This document shows, piece after piece, positions 18,320-26,457 of a stretch of 64,000 nt of DNA. Location: assembly GCF_000013345.1 (NCBI RefSeq), contig NC_007777.1, positions 248,001 to 312,000 on the forward strand. The letters run 5' to 3'. Position 1 is the first letter of the stretch; every line of letters begins with the position of its first letter. Made by a program: the position numbers and the translations under genes. This stretch comes from Frankia casuarinae (lineage in GTDB: Bacteria; Actinomycetota; Actinomycetes; Frankiales; Frankiaceae). The notes below the pieces were generated by a model. The model was not told the origin of the DNA and did no database searches. It saw nothing but the letters and a program-made list of their open reading frames with translations.

Positions 18320-19414
18320 ATGAGCAGAGCCCTGGTGATCGGTCTGCCGACCGCGGTCGTCTCGGCGGCTCTCTACGGGATCGCGCCGCTCGTCCAGGCC
18401 CGCGCTGCCCGCCGGGAGGAGGAGAGCTCGGGGCTGGGGCTTGCGCTGCTGGCCCGACTGGTGCTGCGCCCCCTGTGGCTGATCGGCCTCGCCGTGGAGG
18501 CGGGCTCGTTCCTGCTGGAGGTGTATGCGCTGTCCGTGGCCCCGGTGGCGATGGTCGCCCCGGTGATGGCCCTCGACATGATCGTCTTCACCCTGCTGGC
18601 GCAGCGGGTGCTCGGCGAGAACATCAGCCTGACCGGCTGGCTGGGCGTGGTCGCGATGGTCGGCGGTATCGGCCTGCTCGCCTTCGCCTTCACGCGCCGA
18701 GCGGAGGTCGGCAGCTCGGCCAGCACCGATGTCCTGCTGGCCTTCCTGGTCCTCGGTCTGGTCTTCGCGCTGCTCTGCGCGTCCCTCGCCAACCTGGCCG
18801 CGGTGCGGGAGATGGTCGCGGGCGCCGCGTTCGGATTCGGGGCCGCGGCCGGGGTCAGCTACGCCATCGCCACGCTGGCGACCCGCCAGATCGGCCTGGC
18901 GGTGAACGAACGACGTGAGGGGCAGTCCACGCTGGTGGACCTGCTCACCACTCCGACGCCCTACGTCCTCGTGCTGTTCTCCGTGCTGGCGCTCGGTCTT
19001 CAGCAGCGTGGCCTGCAAGGGCGCGCCGCCGTCATCGCCTTCCCGGTGACCAGCGGGGTCTCCGCCTTCCTGCCGGTGACTCTGGGCCTGACGCTGTTCA
19101 GCGAGCCGGCGCCCGACGGCGTCCGCCGCGCGGCGTTCATCGTCGCGATGGTCCTGGTCGCGGCCGGAATCGCCGCTCTCGGCCGTGATCGGATGGCGGC
19201 AGACCGGTCCGTGGACGAACTTGAGAGCGTGCTGCGACCCACCCCCGACGACCGCGGGTTGGGGGACGGCGTCGCGCCCCTGGACGGCCGGCCGGAGGTG
19301 GTCGAGCCATCGGAGGCGGAGCCGGGGCAGCCGGCAAGGGCCCGGGACGAAGCGGCTTCTAACGCTCGTACCGGCACGGTTGCTCACCGCAGCGGCATGT
19401 CGAAGAACTTATAG
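18320..19414 (+). CDS. DMT/EamA-type multi-pass membrane transporter
   Basis: A 364-aa integral membrane protein with about nine or ten hydrophobic helices. The arrangement of short helices in pairs (LPTAVVSAALYGIAPLVQARA, WLIGLAVEAGSFLLEVYAL, VVAMVGGIGLLAFAF) fits the drug/metabolite transporter superfamily. The C-terminal 80 residues are hydrophilic. It lies 52 nt after the glycosyltransferase, suggesting export or flipping of the product. Substrate is inferred only from position. Confidence 0.75.
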   Translation: MSRALVIGLPTAVVSAALYGIAPLVQARAARREEESSGLGLALLARLVLRPLWLIGLAVEAGSFLLEVYALSVAPVAMVAPVMALDMIVFTLLAQRVLGENISLTGWLGVVAMVGGIGLLAFAFTRRAEVGSSASTDVLLAFLVLGLVFALLCASLANLAAVREMVAGAAFGFGAAAGVSYAIATLATRQIGLAVNERREGQSTLVDLLTTPTPYVLVLFSVLALGLQQRGLQGRAAVIAFPVTSGVSAFLPVTLGLTLFSEPAPDGVRRAAFIVAMVLVAAGIAALGRDRMAADRSVDELESVLRPTPDDRGLGDGVAPLDGRPEVVEPSEAEPGQPARARDEAASNARTGTVAHRSGMSKNL

Positions 19415-19510
19415 TGATGCGCCGTGTGCTTTCGGTGAGATAGTCGTCGTGGCCGGCCGCTCGGGTTCACCCCCCGATCGCCCGGGCGCCCGGCCGTCTC
19501 CCGCTTGCCC

Positions 19511-19555
19511 GCCTCGCACGTTTCCCGCTCGCACGTTTCCCGCTCGCACGTTTCC
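19511..19555 (+). repeat. 15-bp tandem repeat, three copies
   Basis: Three near-perfect copies of CGCTCGCACGTTTCC lie in the convergent gap between the transporter and a small gene on the other strand. Confidence 0.9.
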
Positions 19556-19686
19556 CGCGTATCCCCGCCGCCCAGGTTTGCTGCCCGGCCCGGAGCAGAG
19601 CAGGCGCGGACCGGGCGATCAGGGTTTCCTCTCCGGCCGGGTCGTCGAGGCGCCGCCAGCCGCATCTCGACGACCCGGCTGGCTCG

Positions 19687-19845
19687 TCAGACCCCGAATC
19701 GCTGAAGGGCCTTGCGCACCCGCAGGTTCGCCTGCGCGAAGGAGATCTTTCCGTCCACGTAGGCCGACAGCGCCGCGCGGCGGACACGCTCGACGCGCTG
19801 ATCTTCGATCGGAGTGTTGAGCAGGTTGGTCGTGGCGGTGGCCAC
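19687..19845 (-). CDS. Small conserved-looking helical protein, 52 aa, function unknown
   Basis: GTG 19845 follows the strong ribosome binding site GGAGGTGATT. The protein is basic and predicted helical, with RVERVRRAALSAYVDGKIS in the middle and an end RVRKALQRFGV. The pattern vaguely recalls small antitoxins but no family can be assigned. The strong RBS and complete frame support a real gene. Confidence 0.55.
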   Translation of the reverse strand: MATATTNLLNTPIEDQRVERVRRAALSAYVDGKISFAQANLRVRKALQRFGV

Positions 19846-20836
19846 GGCAATCACCTCCCAGTGGCAGGGAAACAGGGCATTGCAACTCGCGGGTGACCTC
19901 GGACGGCACACCGGACCGGAAGGCGGGGAACGAGGCGACGATGCCTCGGCCGATCCTTTCGACACGAGGTCGATCCGAGATCGGAGATGAGCAGATGGAC
20001 CCGGAGAGCGGGCGGACGCTGCGCTGCGCCGCCTCGCTAGGAGGGCGACGGGATGGCGACTCTGCGCTCCGCCCGCCCCGGCTGACCGAGGATCCGGGCA
20101 GGTGCGTTATGGCGCCGCACGCGGGTAGCCGTATTATCACATATGGTCACAACGACTGCCCTCCTCCGCGTTGGGCGGGCGCTTGACGCCCGCGTGGCCT
20201 GTTCCGGTCGGGTGCAAGGTGGCCAGACGCCGACCTGCCGGGCTGTGACGGGAGACCGCAGGAGCCTTGTCACCCGATCGCCTCGCGGCGAGTGACGCGC
20301 TGCCGTATCCACATCACGTTACAATCATGTAACAACCGCGACAAGACGAACGTCCAGGCAACGAAGCTCGACCGAACATCTACAAGAGTGCGCGACCGGG
20401 AGGCATTGCGCAAGAGCCAACCGGCTCGTGGCGAGACTTCCTGAACAGGTATCTCGGCCCCCAGGCCGATGGAACGATGCCGTTGATCGAATCGTCTCCG
20501 CATGGCGGGTCCGGCCCGGCGCCGGTCCCGCTCTGAAACACCAGGGCCTGAAACACCAGGGCGGTGCATCCTGGCCCGGGCATCCCGGCCCGGGTAGGGG
20601 TTGACCGAGGATCACCCGGTTACCGGCGTGATCGGCGGGGTTACGGTCACCGGAGCGATGCGCATCGAACCGTGGGGGAGAGCCGAAAGCGGACGGCCCG
20701 GTTCCGGTCGCGACGTGCCGGAGCGACCGGAACCGGGCCGAGGCCGACCAGCGGCGATCTCGCTTTTTCCGATGGGATTTTTCGGTGGGAACAGGACATC
20801 CCACCCCATTCCCCCGGATCAGGGCTGGGTGGTGGT
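19846..20836. other. Gene-poor stretch of about 1 kb with a palindrome
   Basis: No supported gene. At 20318-20333 there is a perfect dyad GTTACA-ATCA-TGTAAC, unusual for its AT content and symmetry, in a locally AT-richer patch. It could be an operator, but no gene starts directly beside it. A short GC-poor patch also occurs around 20130-20155. Confidence 0.45.
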
Positions 20837-21079
20837 TCAGCCCGGGATGATCCGGCTCCGGTCGAACTCGCCGTCCCGCGCGCCGGCCAGGAACGCGTCC
20901 CACTCGGCCGCCGAGAAGGCGAGCACCGGCCCGGTCGGGTTCTTCGAGTCACGGACGGCGACGCCCCCGCCGAGCGCCGCGACCTCCACACACATACCGC
21001 CCGCGCCGTTGCTGTAGCTGCTCTTGCGCCAAGCCGCCTCGATGGCATTGTCGGTGATCGGCTTCATATATCTGATCAT
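20837..21079 (-). CDS. DUF397 domain protein
   Basis: An 80-aa DUF397 protein: AAWRKSSYSNGAGGMCVEVA and AVRDSKNPTGPVLAFSAAEWDAFL are the family signatures. In actinobacteria it is almost always paired with a DUF5753-type helix-turn-helix regulator, as here. The ATG overlaps the regulator's stop (ATGA), so the two are co-translated. Such pairs have been proposed to act like toxin-antitoxin or developmental switches; the role is not settled. Confidence 0.93.
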   Translation of the reverse strand: MIRYMKPITDNAIEAAWRKSSYSNGAGGMCVEVAALGGGVAVRDSKNPTGPVLAFSAAEWDAFLAGARDGEFDRSRIIPG

Positions 21080-21936
21080 TTCATTTCCTCTGCGACCGAG
21101 AGTATCATCTGGATGGACTCTTCCGGCCGCAGGGCTGCCGCCAGAAGATGATCCAGCTTCACTCTATAGCGCCTGACTTCGGAGGGGCGCTCAATATAGA
21201 GACTTCCGGCCGCTTCCTCTATATAGACCACTTCGTTGTCTCCCGACTCGGGGAATCCGAGTATCGAGAATGTGCTTCCCAGGCTGGCATGCGCGCCCAC
21301 GGAGAAGGGAAGTACCTGAATTGTCACGTTCGGCAGCTCGGACTGTTTGGCGAGGAACTCAAGTTGGCTTCGCATGACGGCTCTGCCGCCGATTGTCCGG
21401 CGTAGGACCGCCTCGTCCAGAATCACCCAGAGGCGAGGATGATCGGCGGCGGTGAGCCGGCGCTGCCGGTCCAGCCTGAGCGCGATCTTGCGTTCGACCT
21501 CGTCCTCGCTCACCTCCGGATCGTCGGCCCGGATGACGGGCCGGGCGTAGTCGCTGGTCTGCAGCAGCCCATGGACGAGCTGCGATTCGTAGACCGAGAT
21601 CGAGGCGGCGTCGCCCTCCAGGCCGATATAGATCTCGAACCAGGCGGGGACCACGTCGTGGTAGGTGTGCCACCAGCCGTGGCGCCGGGACTCGCGGGCC
21701 AGGGCCAGCAACGCGTCCCGGCGTTCGTCGTCGGTCACGCCGTAGAGAGCCAGCAGGTCGGACACGTCCCGGGTGCGGACCGGCACGCGGCCGTTCTCCA
21801 TCCGACTGACCTTGGAAACCGAACAGCGCAGCAGTTGGCAGACCTCGTCGACGGAGATGCCCGCCCCCTCGCGAAGTCGTCGTAACTCGGCGCCCAGGCG
21901 CCTTCGCCGCACGGTCGGACCGCCGCTCGTGGCCAT
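21076..21936 (-). CDS. Helix-turn-helix regulator with DUF5753 (ligand/partner-binding) domain
   Basis: A 286-aa XRE-type regulator. Helix-turn-helix in residues 15-70 (LRRLREGAGISVDEVCQLLR, then SVSKVSRMENGR), followed by DUF5753, including ESQLVHGLLQTSDYARPVI and a C-terminal YIERPSEVRRYRVKLDHL. ATG 21936 follows GAAGGA. It forms an overlapping pair with DUF397. The 440 nt upstream contain a 15-bp tandem repeat and no obvious operator. Confidence 0.93.
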   Translation of the reverse strand: MATSGGPTVRRRRLGAELRRLREGAGISVDEVCQLLRCSVSKVSRMENGRVPVRTRDVSDLLALYGVTDDERRDALLALARESRRHGWWHTYHDVVPAWFEIYIGLEGDAASISVYESQLVHGLLQTSDYARPVIRADDPEVSEDEVERKIALRLDRQRRLTAADHPRLWVILDEAVLRRTIGGRAVMRSQLEFLAKQSELPNVTIQVLPFSVGAHASLGSTFSILGFPESGDNEVVYIEEAAGSLYIERPSEVRRYRVKLDHLLAAALRPEESIQMILSVAEEMK

Positions 21937-22373
21937 CGCTCGTCCTTCGGGCTCTTCGGGGTGATGGATGCATCCTGCCACTTGTTCGCCACTCCTCACC
22001 CAGGGCGCGCATCGCTGGGTAGCGAAACTCTTACAGAAGCTCTTGCAGAAGAGGCGTGCAGGGGTCATGCTTACCTTGAGTAGCGATGATGCACCTCAAG
22101 GTGAGAGTGTGGGGCAGAGCTGGTTGCGGGGAGACGTCGATGGTCATCGCGCAGGGTCCGGGATGTCGGTAGGGAGACCGCGCCGAGACACGGCGCCCCG
22201 CACCTGTGGTGCCTCCATGCCCGGCGGCCGCGTCGCCGGTCCCGCATGTGTCGACGCCGGCGGCTGTCAGGCGTCACCCCTCAGGCGTCAACCGTCAACC
22301 GCCGGTTCCGGCTGAGTGGATGACGATCCTCGCCCGGAGCCGGCCATCTCGCCGTTGTCCGCCGCGCTGTCCC

Positions 22374-22433
22374 CGTCGCGCGGCTCTCCGTCGTGCGGCT
22401 CTCCGTCGCGCGGCTGTGCGTCGCGCGGCTGTG
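22374..22433 (+). repeat. 15-bp tandem repeat, four copies
   Basis: Four copies of CGTCGCGCGGCTSTS (S is G or C) lie between the HTH regulator and the small gene at 22516. Confidence 0.9.
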
Positions 22434-22515
22434 CGCGGAGGGGATTTCTTCCGCGGCGGCTCCGGCGGGCAGATCCACGATCATCATTATCGGACAATCA
22501 CCGAAAGGCGCGACA

Positions 22516-22794
22516 ATGACGACTCGCCAATTCCAGGTTTATGACGGCGATGGCGAACTGGTGGCCACCTTCCCGGAATGGGAGGCGGCGCACAACTGGG
22601 CTCATCTGCGCGCGAACGAGCCGGTGACCTCGCGGCCCGTGCAGATCGAGGATCGGGTCGAACGCCGTACCTGGACGATCGAGGCGGACCGCTGCCGGCT
22701 GACCGTGTGGCGGCGACGGGTCGAGTACGGATACTGCGGGAGTGGCGACCTGCGGCATGCCGCTAACGCTCGTAAGCACGCCCGGGCGTCCTGA
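22516..22794 (+). CDS. Small hypothetical protein, 92 aa
   Basis: A soluble 92-aa protein beginning MTTRQFQVYDGDGELVATF, with WEAAHNWAHLRANE in the middle and a basic C-terminus. The composition fits coding sequence of this genome. The start ATG follows GAAAGGCG. No family recognised. It lies 140 nt upstream of the flavin redox operon on the same strand. Confidence 0.6.
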   Translation: MTTRQFQVYDGDGELVATFPEWEAAHNWAHLRANEPVTSRPVQIEDRVERRTWTIEADRCRLTVWRRRVEYGYCGSGDLRHAANARKHARAS

Positions 22795-22933
22795 GCCGGT
22801 CCACTCGTGGCTGCTGGTGACTCCCGCCTGCGGGTTGGCGTGGCCCCCGGCCCGTGACGGCTCCGGGGAAGTCCCGGCAAGTTCCGAGGCTTCTCTCAGG
22901 TAGTCCACAGCCTCTCCGGACATCGTCCGTCCC

Positions 22934-24280
22934 ATGAGTTCGACGCGGCACCCGGCCCGATGGTCTCCCCACCTCGTGGTGCGTCTCGCCCTGGTGGCCT
23001 GGGGGATCGCCGTGGTGGCCCTGTGGTGGTTCGACACCTCCGCGTCCAGCGTCCACGGCGCCGGGCCCGCCATGACCGCGGTCGGTCGGGTCTGCGGCCT
23101 GCTGGCGGCCTATCTGGTGCTCGTGCAACTGCTGCTCATGGCACGGATACCGGCCTTCGAACGCGCCGTCGGTCTCGACCGGCTGGCCGCGTGGCACCGC
23201 GGCCTGGGCACGAACGTCATCCTGCTCATCGTCGTCCACATCCTGCTGACGGTGTGGGGTTACGGCTTGGCCGGGCATCATCAGCCGCTCGCCGAGCTCG
23301 TCACGGTGATCATGACATACCCGGAGATGTGGAAGGCCACCGTCGGCACCCTGCTGTTCGTGGCCGTCGGGGTCGCGAGTGCCCGGGCGGCCCGGCCGCG
23401 CATCTCGTACGAAGTCTGGTACGCGCTGCATCTCACCACCTACCTCGCCGTGTTCCTGGTCTTCTTCCACCAGACGGAGACCGGTGGGGACTTCGTCGGT
23501 CACCCGGTTAACCGGCTGCTGTGGACCGCGATGTACGTCTCCGTCGCCGCCTGTCTCGTCGTCTGGCGCCTGATCCTGCCGATCGCGGCCGTGGCCCGGC
23601 ACCGGATGACGGTCGATCGGGTGGTGGAGGAGGCACCCGGCGTCGTCTCGGTGTGGATCCGCGGTCACGACCTGCACCGGCTCGGTGCGCGTCCGGGGCA
23701 GTTCCTGCTGTGGCGGTTCGCCGCCCGCGGGCATCTCGTGACCGCGCACCCCTACTCGCTGTCGGCCCCGCCGACAGCGCATCAGCTGCGTATCACGGTC
23801 AAGGCCGCCGGCGACCACTCCCGGGCGGTCGCCCTGCTGCGACCGGGCACACCGGTCGTGGCGGAAGGTCCCTTCGGACATTTCACCGCCGCGCGGGCCC
23901 ACCGGGGCCGGGCGCTGCTCGTCGGCGGGGGCAGCGGAATCGGACCGGTTCGGGCGCTGGCAGAGGATCTTGCCGGTCGTGGCGACGACGTCGTGGTTGT
24001 GCACCGGGTGAGCCGGCCGAGCGATCTCGCGCTGGGACGGGAGTTTGAGGCGCTCGCCGAGAGCAGTCGAATGATCGTCCACCGGGTGATCGGTTCCCGG
24101 CGTGAGCTCGGATACGACCCGCTGGAGGCCCGCTTCCTCGATGCCGCCATCCCGGACGCCGCCGACCGCGACGTCTTCGTCTGTGGCCCTCGTGGGATGA
24201 CCACCACGGTCGTCCGGGCGCTTCGCGGTCTCGGCGTTTCCCGTGACCAGATTCACACCGAGGAGTTCGATCTCCGTTGA
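22934..24280 (+). CDS. Ferric-reductase-like transmembrane protein with FAD/NAD(P)H domain
   Basis: A 448-aa membrane oxidoreductase. About six transmembrane helices carry paired haem-ligand histidines (WHRGLGTNVILLIVVH and ALHLTTYLAVFLVFFH). The cytoplasmic half has an FAD site (RPGQFLLW, HPYSLSAPP), an NAD(P) site (GGGSGIGP) and a C-terminal CGPRGM. It should move electrons from NAD(P)H across the membrane. It heads a set of overlapping genes with an FMN-binding protein and ApbE, so the acceptor is probably that flavoprotein. Confidence 0.9.
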   Translation: MSSTRHPARWSPHLVVRLALVAWGIAVVALWWFDTSASSVHGAGPAMTAVGRVCGLLAAYLVLVQLLLMARIPAFERAVGLDRLAAWHRGLGTNVILLIVVHILLTVWGYGLAGHHQPLAELVTVIMTYPEMWKATVGTLLFVAVGVASARAARPRISYEVWYALHLTTYLAVFLVFFHQTETGGDFVGHPVNRLLWTAMYVSVAACLVVWRLILPIAAVARHRMTVDRVVEEAPGVVSVWIRGHDLHRLGARPGQFLLWRFAARGHLVTAHPYSLSAPPTAHQLRITVKAAGDHSRAVALLRPGTPVVAEGPFGHFTAARAHRGRALLVGGGSGIGPVRALAEDLAGRGDDVVVVHRVSRPSDLALGREFEALAESSRMIVHRVIGSRRELGYDPLEARFLDAAIPDAADRDVFVCGPRGMTTTVVRALRGLGVSRDQIHTEEFDLR

Positions 24281-24858
24281 ACGACAACAACGACAACAAC
24301 GACAACGCCGAAAAACCCTACCGGGGAAGGCTCGGTTTCGTGGCGCTGATGGGAGCCGCCATCCTCGTGGTCGGTGCGAAGGCCGCGAGCGGACACGGGG
24401 AGCGGCTGGTGGCACTCGCCGCGTCGCCGACCGCCGCCGGGGCGACCCCTCAGCCCTCCGCCGGGGCGACCCCTCAGCCCTCCGCTCAGCCCGCTCAGCC
24501 CTCCGCGTCGGCGGGCACACCGGCCCCGTCCTTCTCCGCCACCGCGGGGTCCACAGGTTCGGGCTCCGCCGGAACGGTTACCACCCGGACGGTGACCGGG
24601 GACGCCATCGATACCCGCTACGGGCCGGTGCAGGTCCAGCTTGTCCTGGTCGGGAAGAAGATCACCGATGTGGTTGTCCTGCAGATGCCGGACCGGGAGC
24701 GGCGGGACATCGAGATCAACGAACGGGCCGTGCCGATCCTGCGCCAGGAGGTGCTCGACGCCCAGAACGCCCGGATCGACACCGTCTCCGGCGCCTCGTA
24801 CACCAGCAACGGGTACGCGTGGTCCGTCCAGTCCGCCCTGGACAAGGCCGGTGCCTAG
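24277..24858 (+). CDS. Membrane-anchored FMN-binding domain protein
   Basis: 193 aa. One N-terminal transmembrane helix (LGFVALMGAAILVVGAKA), an extracytoplasmic Pro/Ala/Ser linker with a short tandem repeat, then an FMN_bind domain. The site for covalent FMN is likely DTVSGASYTS near residue 168, close to the usual SGAT-type motif. The start is TTG 24277, overlapping the upstream stop (TTGA). It probably accepts electrons from the ferric-reductase-like protein after flavinylation by the next gene product. Confidence 0.85.
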   Translation: MNDNNDNNDNAEKPYRGRLGFVALMGAAILVVGAKAASGHGERLVALAASPTAAGATPQPSAGATPQPSAQPAQPSASAGTPAPSFSATAGSTGSGSAGTVTTRTVTGDAIDTRYGPVQVQLVLVGKKITDVVVLQMPDRERRDIEINERAVPILRQEVLDAQNARIDTVSGASYTSNGYAWSVQSALDKAGA

Positions 24859-25732
24859 CCTGCCGGTGTCGGGCGGGCCGGTGCCGGTTCGGCCCGGACG
24901 GGTCCGCGCCGAACCGGTGATGGGCACCGTCGTCAGCATCGACGTCCGCACCCCGCTCGCCCCAGCGGATCTGGCGGCGGCGATCGAGGCGGCGGCTGCG
25001 GTCCTGCACCGGGCGGACGAGGATTTCAGCACGTTCCTGCCCGGGTCCTGGGTCTCTCGAATCCGGCGCGGCGAGGTCGACCTCGGTGCCTGTCCCGACC
25101 ACGTCCGCGAGGTCTACCGGGTGGCCCGCGCCTGCCGGGAGCGGACCGGCGGCAGGTTCGACCCGGCGTGGCGGGGCGACGGCACGCTGGACCCCACCGG
25201 TCTGGTCAAGGGCTGGGCGGCCGAGGCGGCCTCCCGGGTGCTGACTGACGCCGGAGCCGCGGACCACTGCGTCAATGCGGCGGGGGACCTGCGGGCCAGG
25301 GGAGTCGCCTCGGCGCCGGGGCGACCCTGGCGGGTGGGGGTGTCGGATCCCTTCGACCGGAGCCGACTCGTCGCGGTGGTCGAGGGCACCGAGCTGGCCG
25401 TCGCCACCTCGGGGGTGTTGGAGCGGGGCGCGCACGTGATCGACCCGCGCACCGGCATCCCGGCGACCGAGCTCGTCGCGGTCACCCTCGTTGGACCGGA
25501 CCTCACCCTGGCGGACGCCTACGCCACGGCCGCCCTCGCCGCCGGCCGGGACGCGTGGACCCTGCTTGTCGATCTTGCTCGGGAGGGATGGGCCTGGCTG
25601 ATCGTCGACGCCGTCGGTCGGCTGGACCATTCGGGGGGATTCCCCGGCCAGGTGGCCGCCGCCGCGTCCGCACCCCCCGCATCACCCCCCGCATCGGACG
25701 GGTCCCGTTCCGCGTCCGCCGGATCCCGATGA
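24851..25732 (+). CDS. apbE: FAD:protein FMN transferase (ApbE family)
   Basis: A 293-aa ApbE enzyme that links FMN to Ser/Thr of target flavoproteins using FAD. Visible motifs: MGTVVSIDV near the start, DPTGLVKGWAAEAA, NAAGDLRARG, and VIDPRTGIPA with the family's DP-x-T-G pattern, then DLTLADAYATAAL. No signal peptide is apparent. GTG 24851 overlaps the previous stop by 8 nt. The FMN-binding protein upstream is the obvious substrate. The tail is Ala/Pro/Ser-rich. Confidence 0.92.
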   Translation: MPSLPVSGGPVPVRPGRVRAEPVMGTVVSIDVRTPLAPADLAAAIEAAAAVLHRADEDFSTFLPGSWVSRIRRGEVDLGACPDHVREVYRVARACRERTGGRFDPAWRGDGTLDPTGLVKGWAAEAASRVLTDAGAADHCVNAAGDLRARGVASAPGRPWRVGVSDPFDRSRLVAVVEGTELAVATSGVLERGAHVIDPRTGIPATELVAVTLVGPDLTLADAYATAALAAGRDAWTLLVDLAREGWAWLIVDAVGRLDHSGGFPGQVAAAASAPPASPPASDGSRSASAGSR

Positions 25733-26457
25733 CCGGTCTTCCCGGCGAGCAGGACGAGACTGGGTGGGTGGACCGTCCGATCAGGGTCCTCGTCGTCGAC
25801 GACGAGGAGGCGATCACCGACCTCGTGACCATGGCACTGCGCTACGAGGGCTTCGACGTACGCGCCGCGCACTCCGGGCAGGCGGCGTTGACACAGGCCG
25901 CCCTGTCCCCGCCGGACCTGCTCGTGCTGGACGTCATGCTCCCCGACATCGACGGGTTCGCGGTCTGCGAGCGGCTGCGGCGATCGGGGCAGGGCGTGCC
26001 CACCCTGTTCCTGACGGCCCGGGACGCCACCGAGGACAAGGTGCACGGACTGACCCTCGGCGGGGACGACTACGTGACGAAACCGTTCGCGGTCAGCGAG
26101 CTGATCGCCCGGGTCCGGGCGATCCTGCGCCGGGCCGGGGCCGCCGACGGCGCGCCCACGCCGCTGCGTTTCGCCGATCTCGAGCTCGACCCGGAGACCC
26201 GCGAGGTGCGGCGCGCCGGGCGGCACGTCGACCTCACCGCCACCGAGTATCGCCTGCTGCACTACCTGCTCGCGAACGCCCGCAAGGTGCTCACCCGGGC
26301 CCAACTCCTCGACCACGTCTGGGGACATGACTTCGGCGGTGACGCGCGGGTCCTGGAGACCTACGTCAGCTATCTGCGGCGCAAGATCGACGACGTGCCA
26401 CCCCCGCTGATCCACACGGTGCGCGGCGTCGGCTACGTGCTGCGCCTGCCGCGTTGA
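25729..26457 (+). CDS. OmpR-family response regulator
   Basis: A 242-aa response regulator: receiver domain with acidic pair DDEE near 24, phospho-acceptor D68 in LVLDVMLP and conserved K in VTKPF; winged-helix DNA-binding domain with VLTRAQLLDHVWG and LRRKIDD. Its ATG overlaps the apbE stop by 4 nt. Its tight placement in the flavin redox operon suggests it responds to redox or iron state, but this is inference. Confidence 0.93.
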   Translation: MTGLPGEQDETGWVDRPIRVLVVDDEEAITDLVTMALRYEGFDVRAAHSGQAALTQAALSPPDLLVLDVMLPDIDGFAVCERLRRSGQGVPTLFLTARDATEDKVHGLTLGGDDYVTKPFAVSELIARVRAILRRAGAADGAPTPLRFADLELDPETREVRRAGRHVDLTATEYRLLHYLLANARKVLTRAQLLDHVWGHDFGGDARVLETYVSYLRRKIDDVPPPLIHTVRGVGYVLRLPR

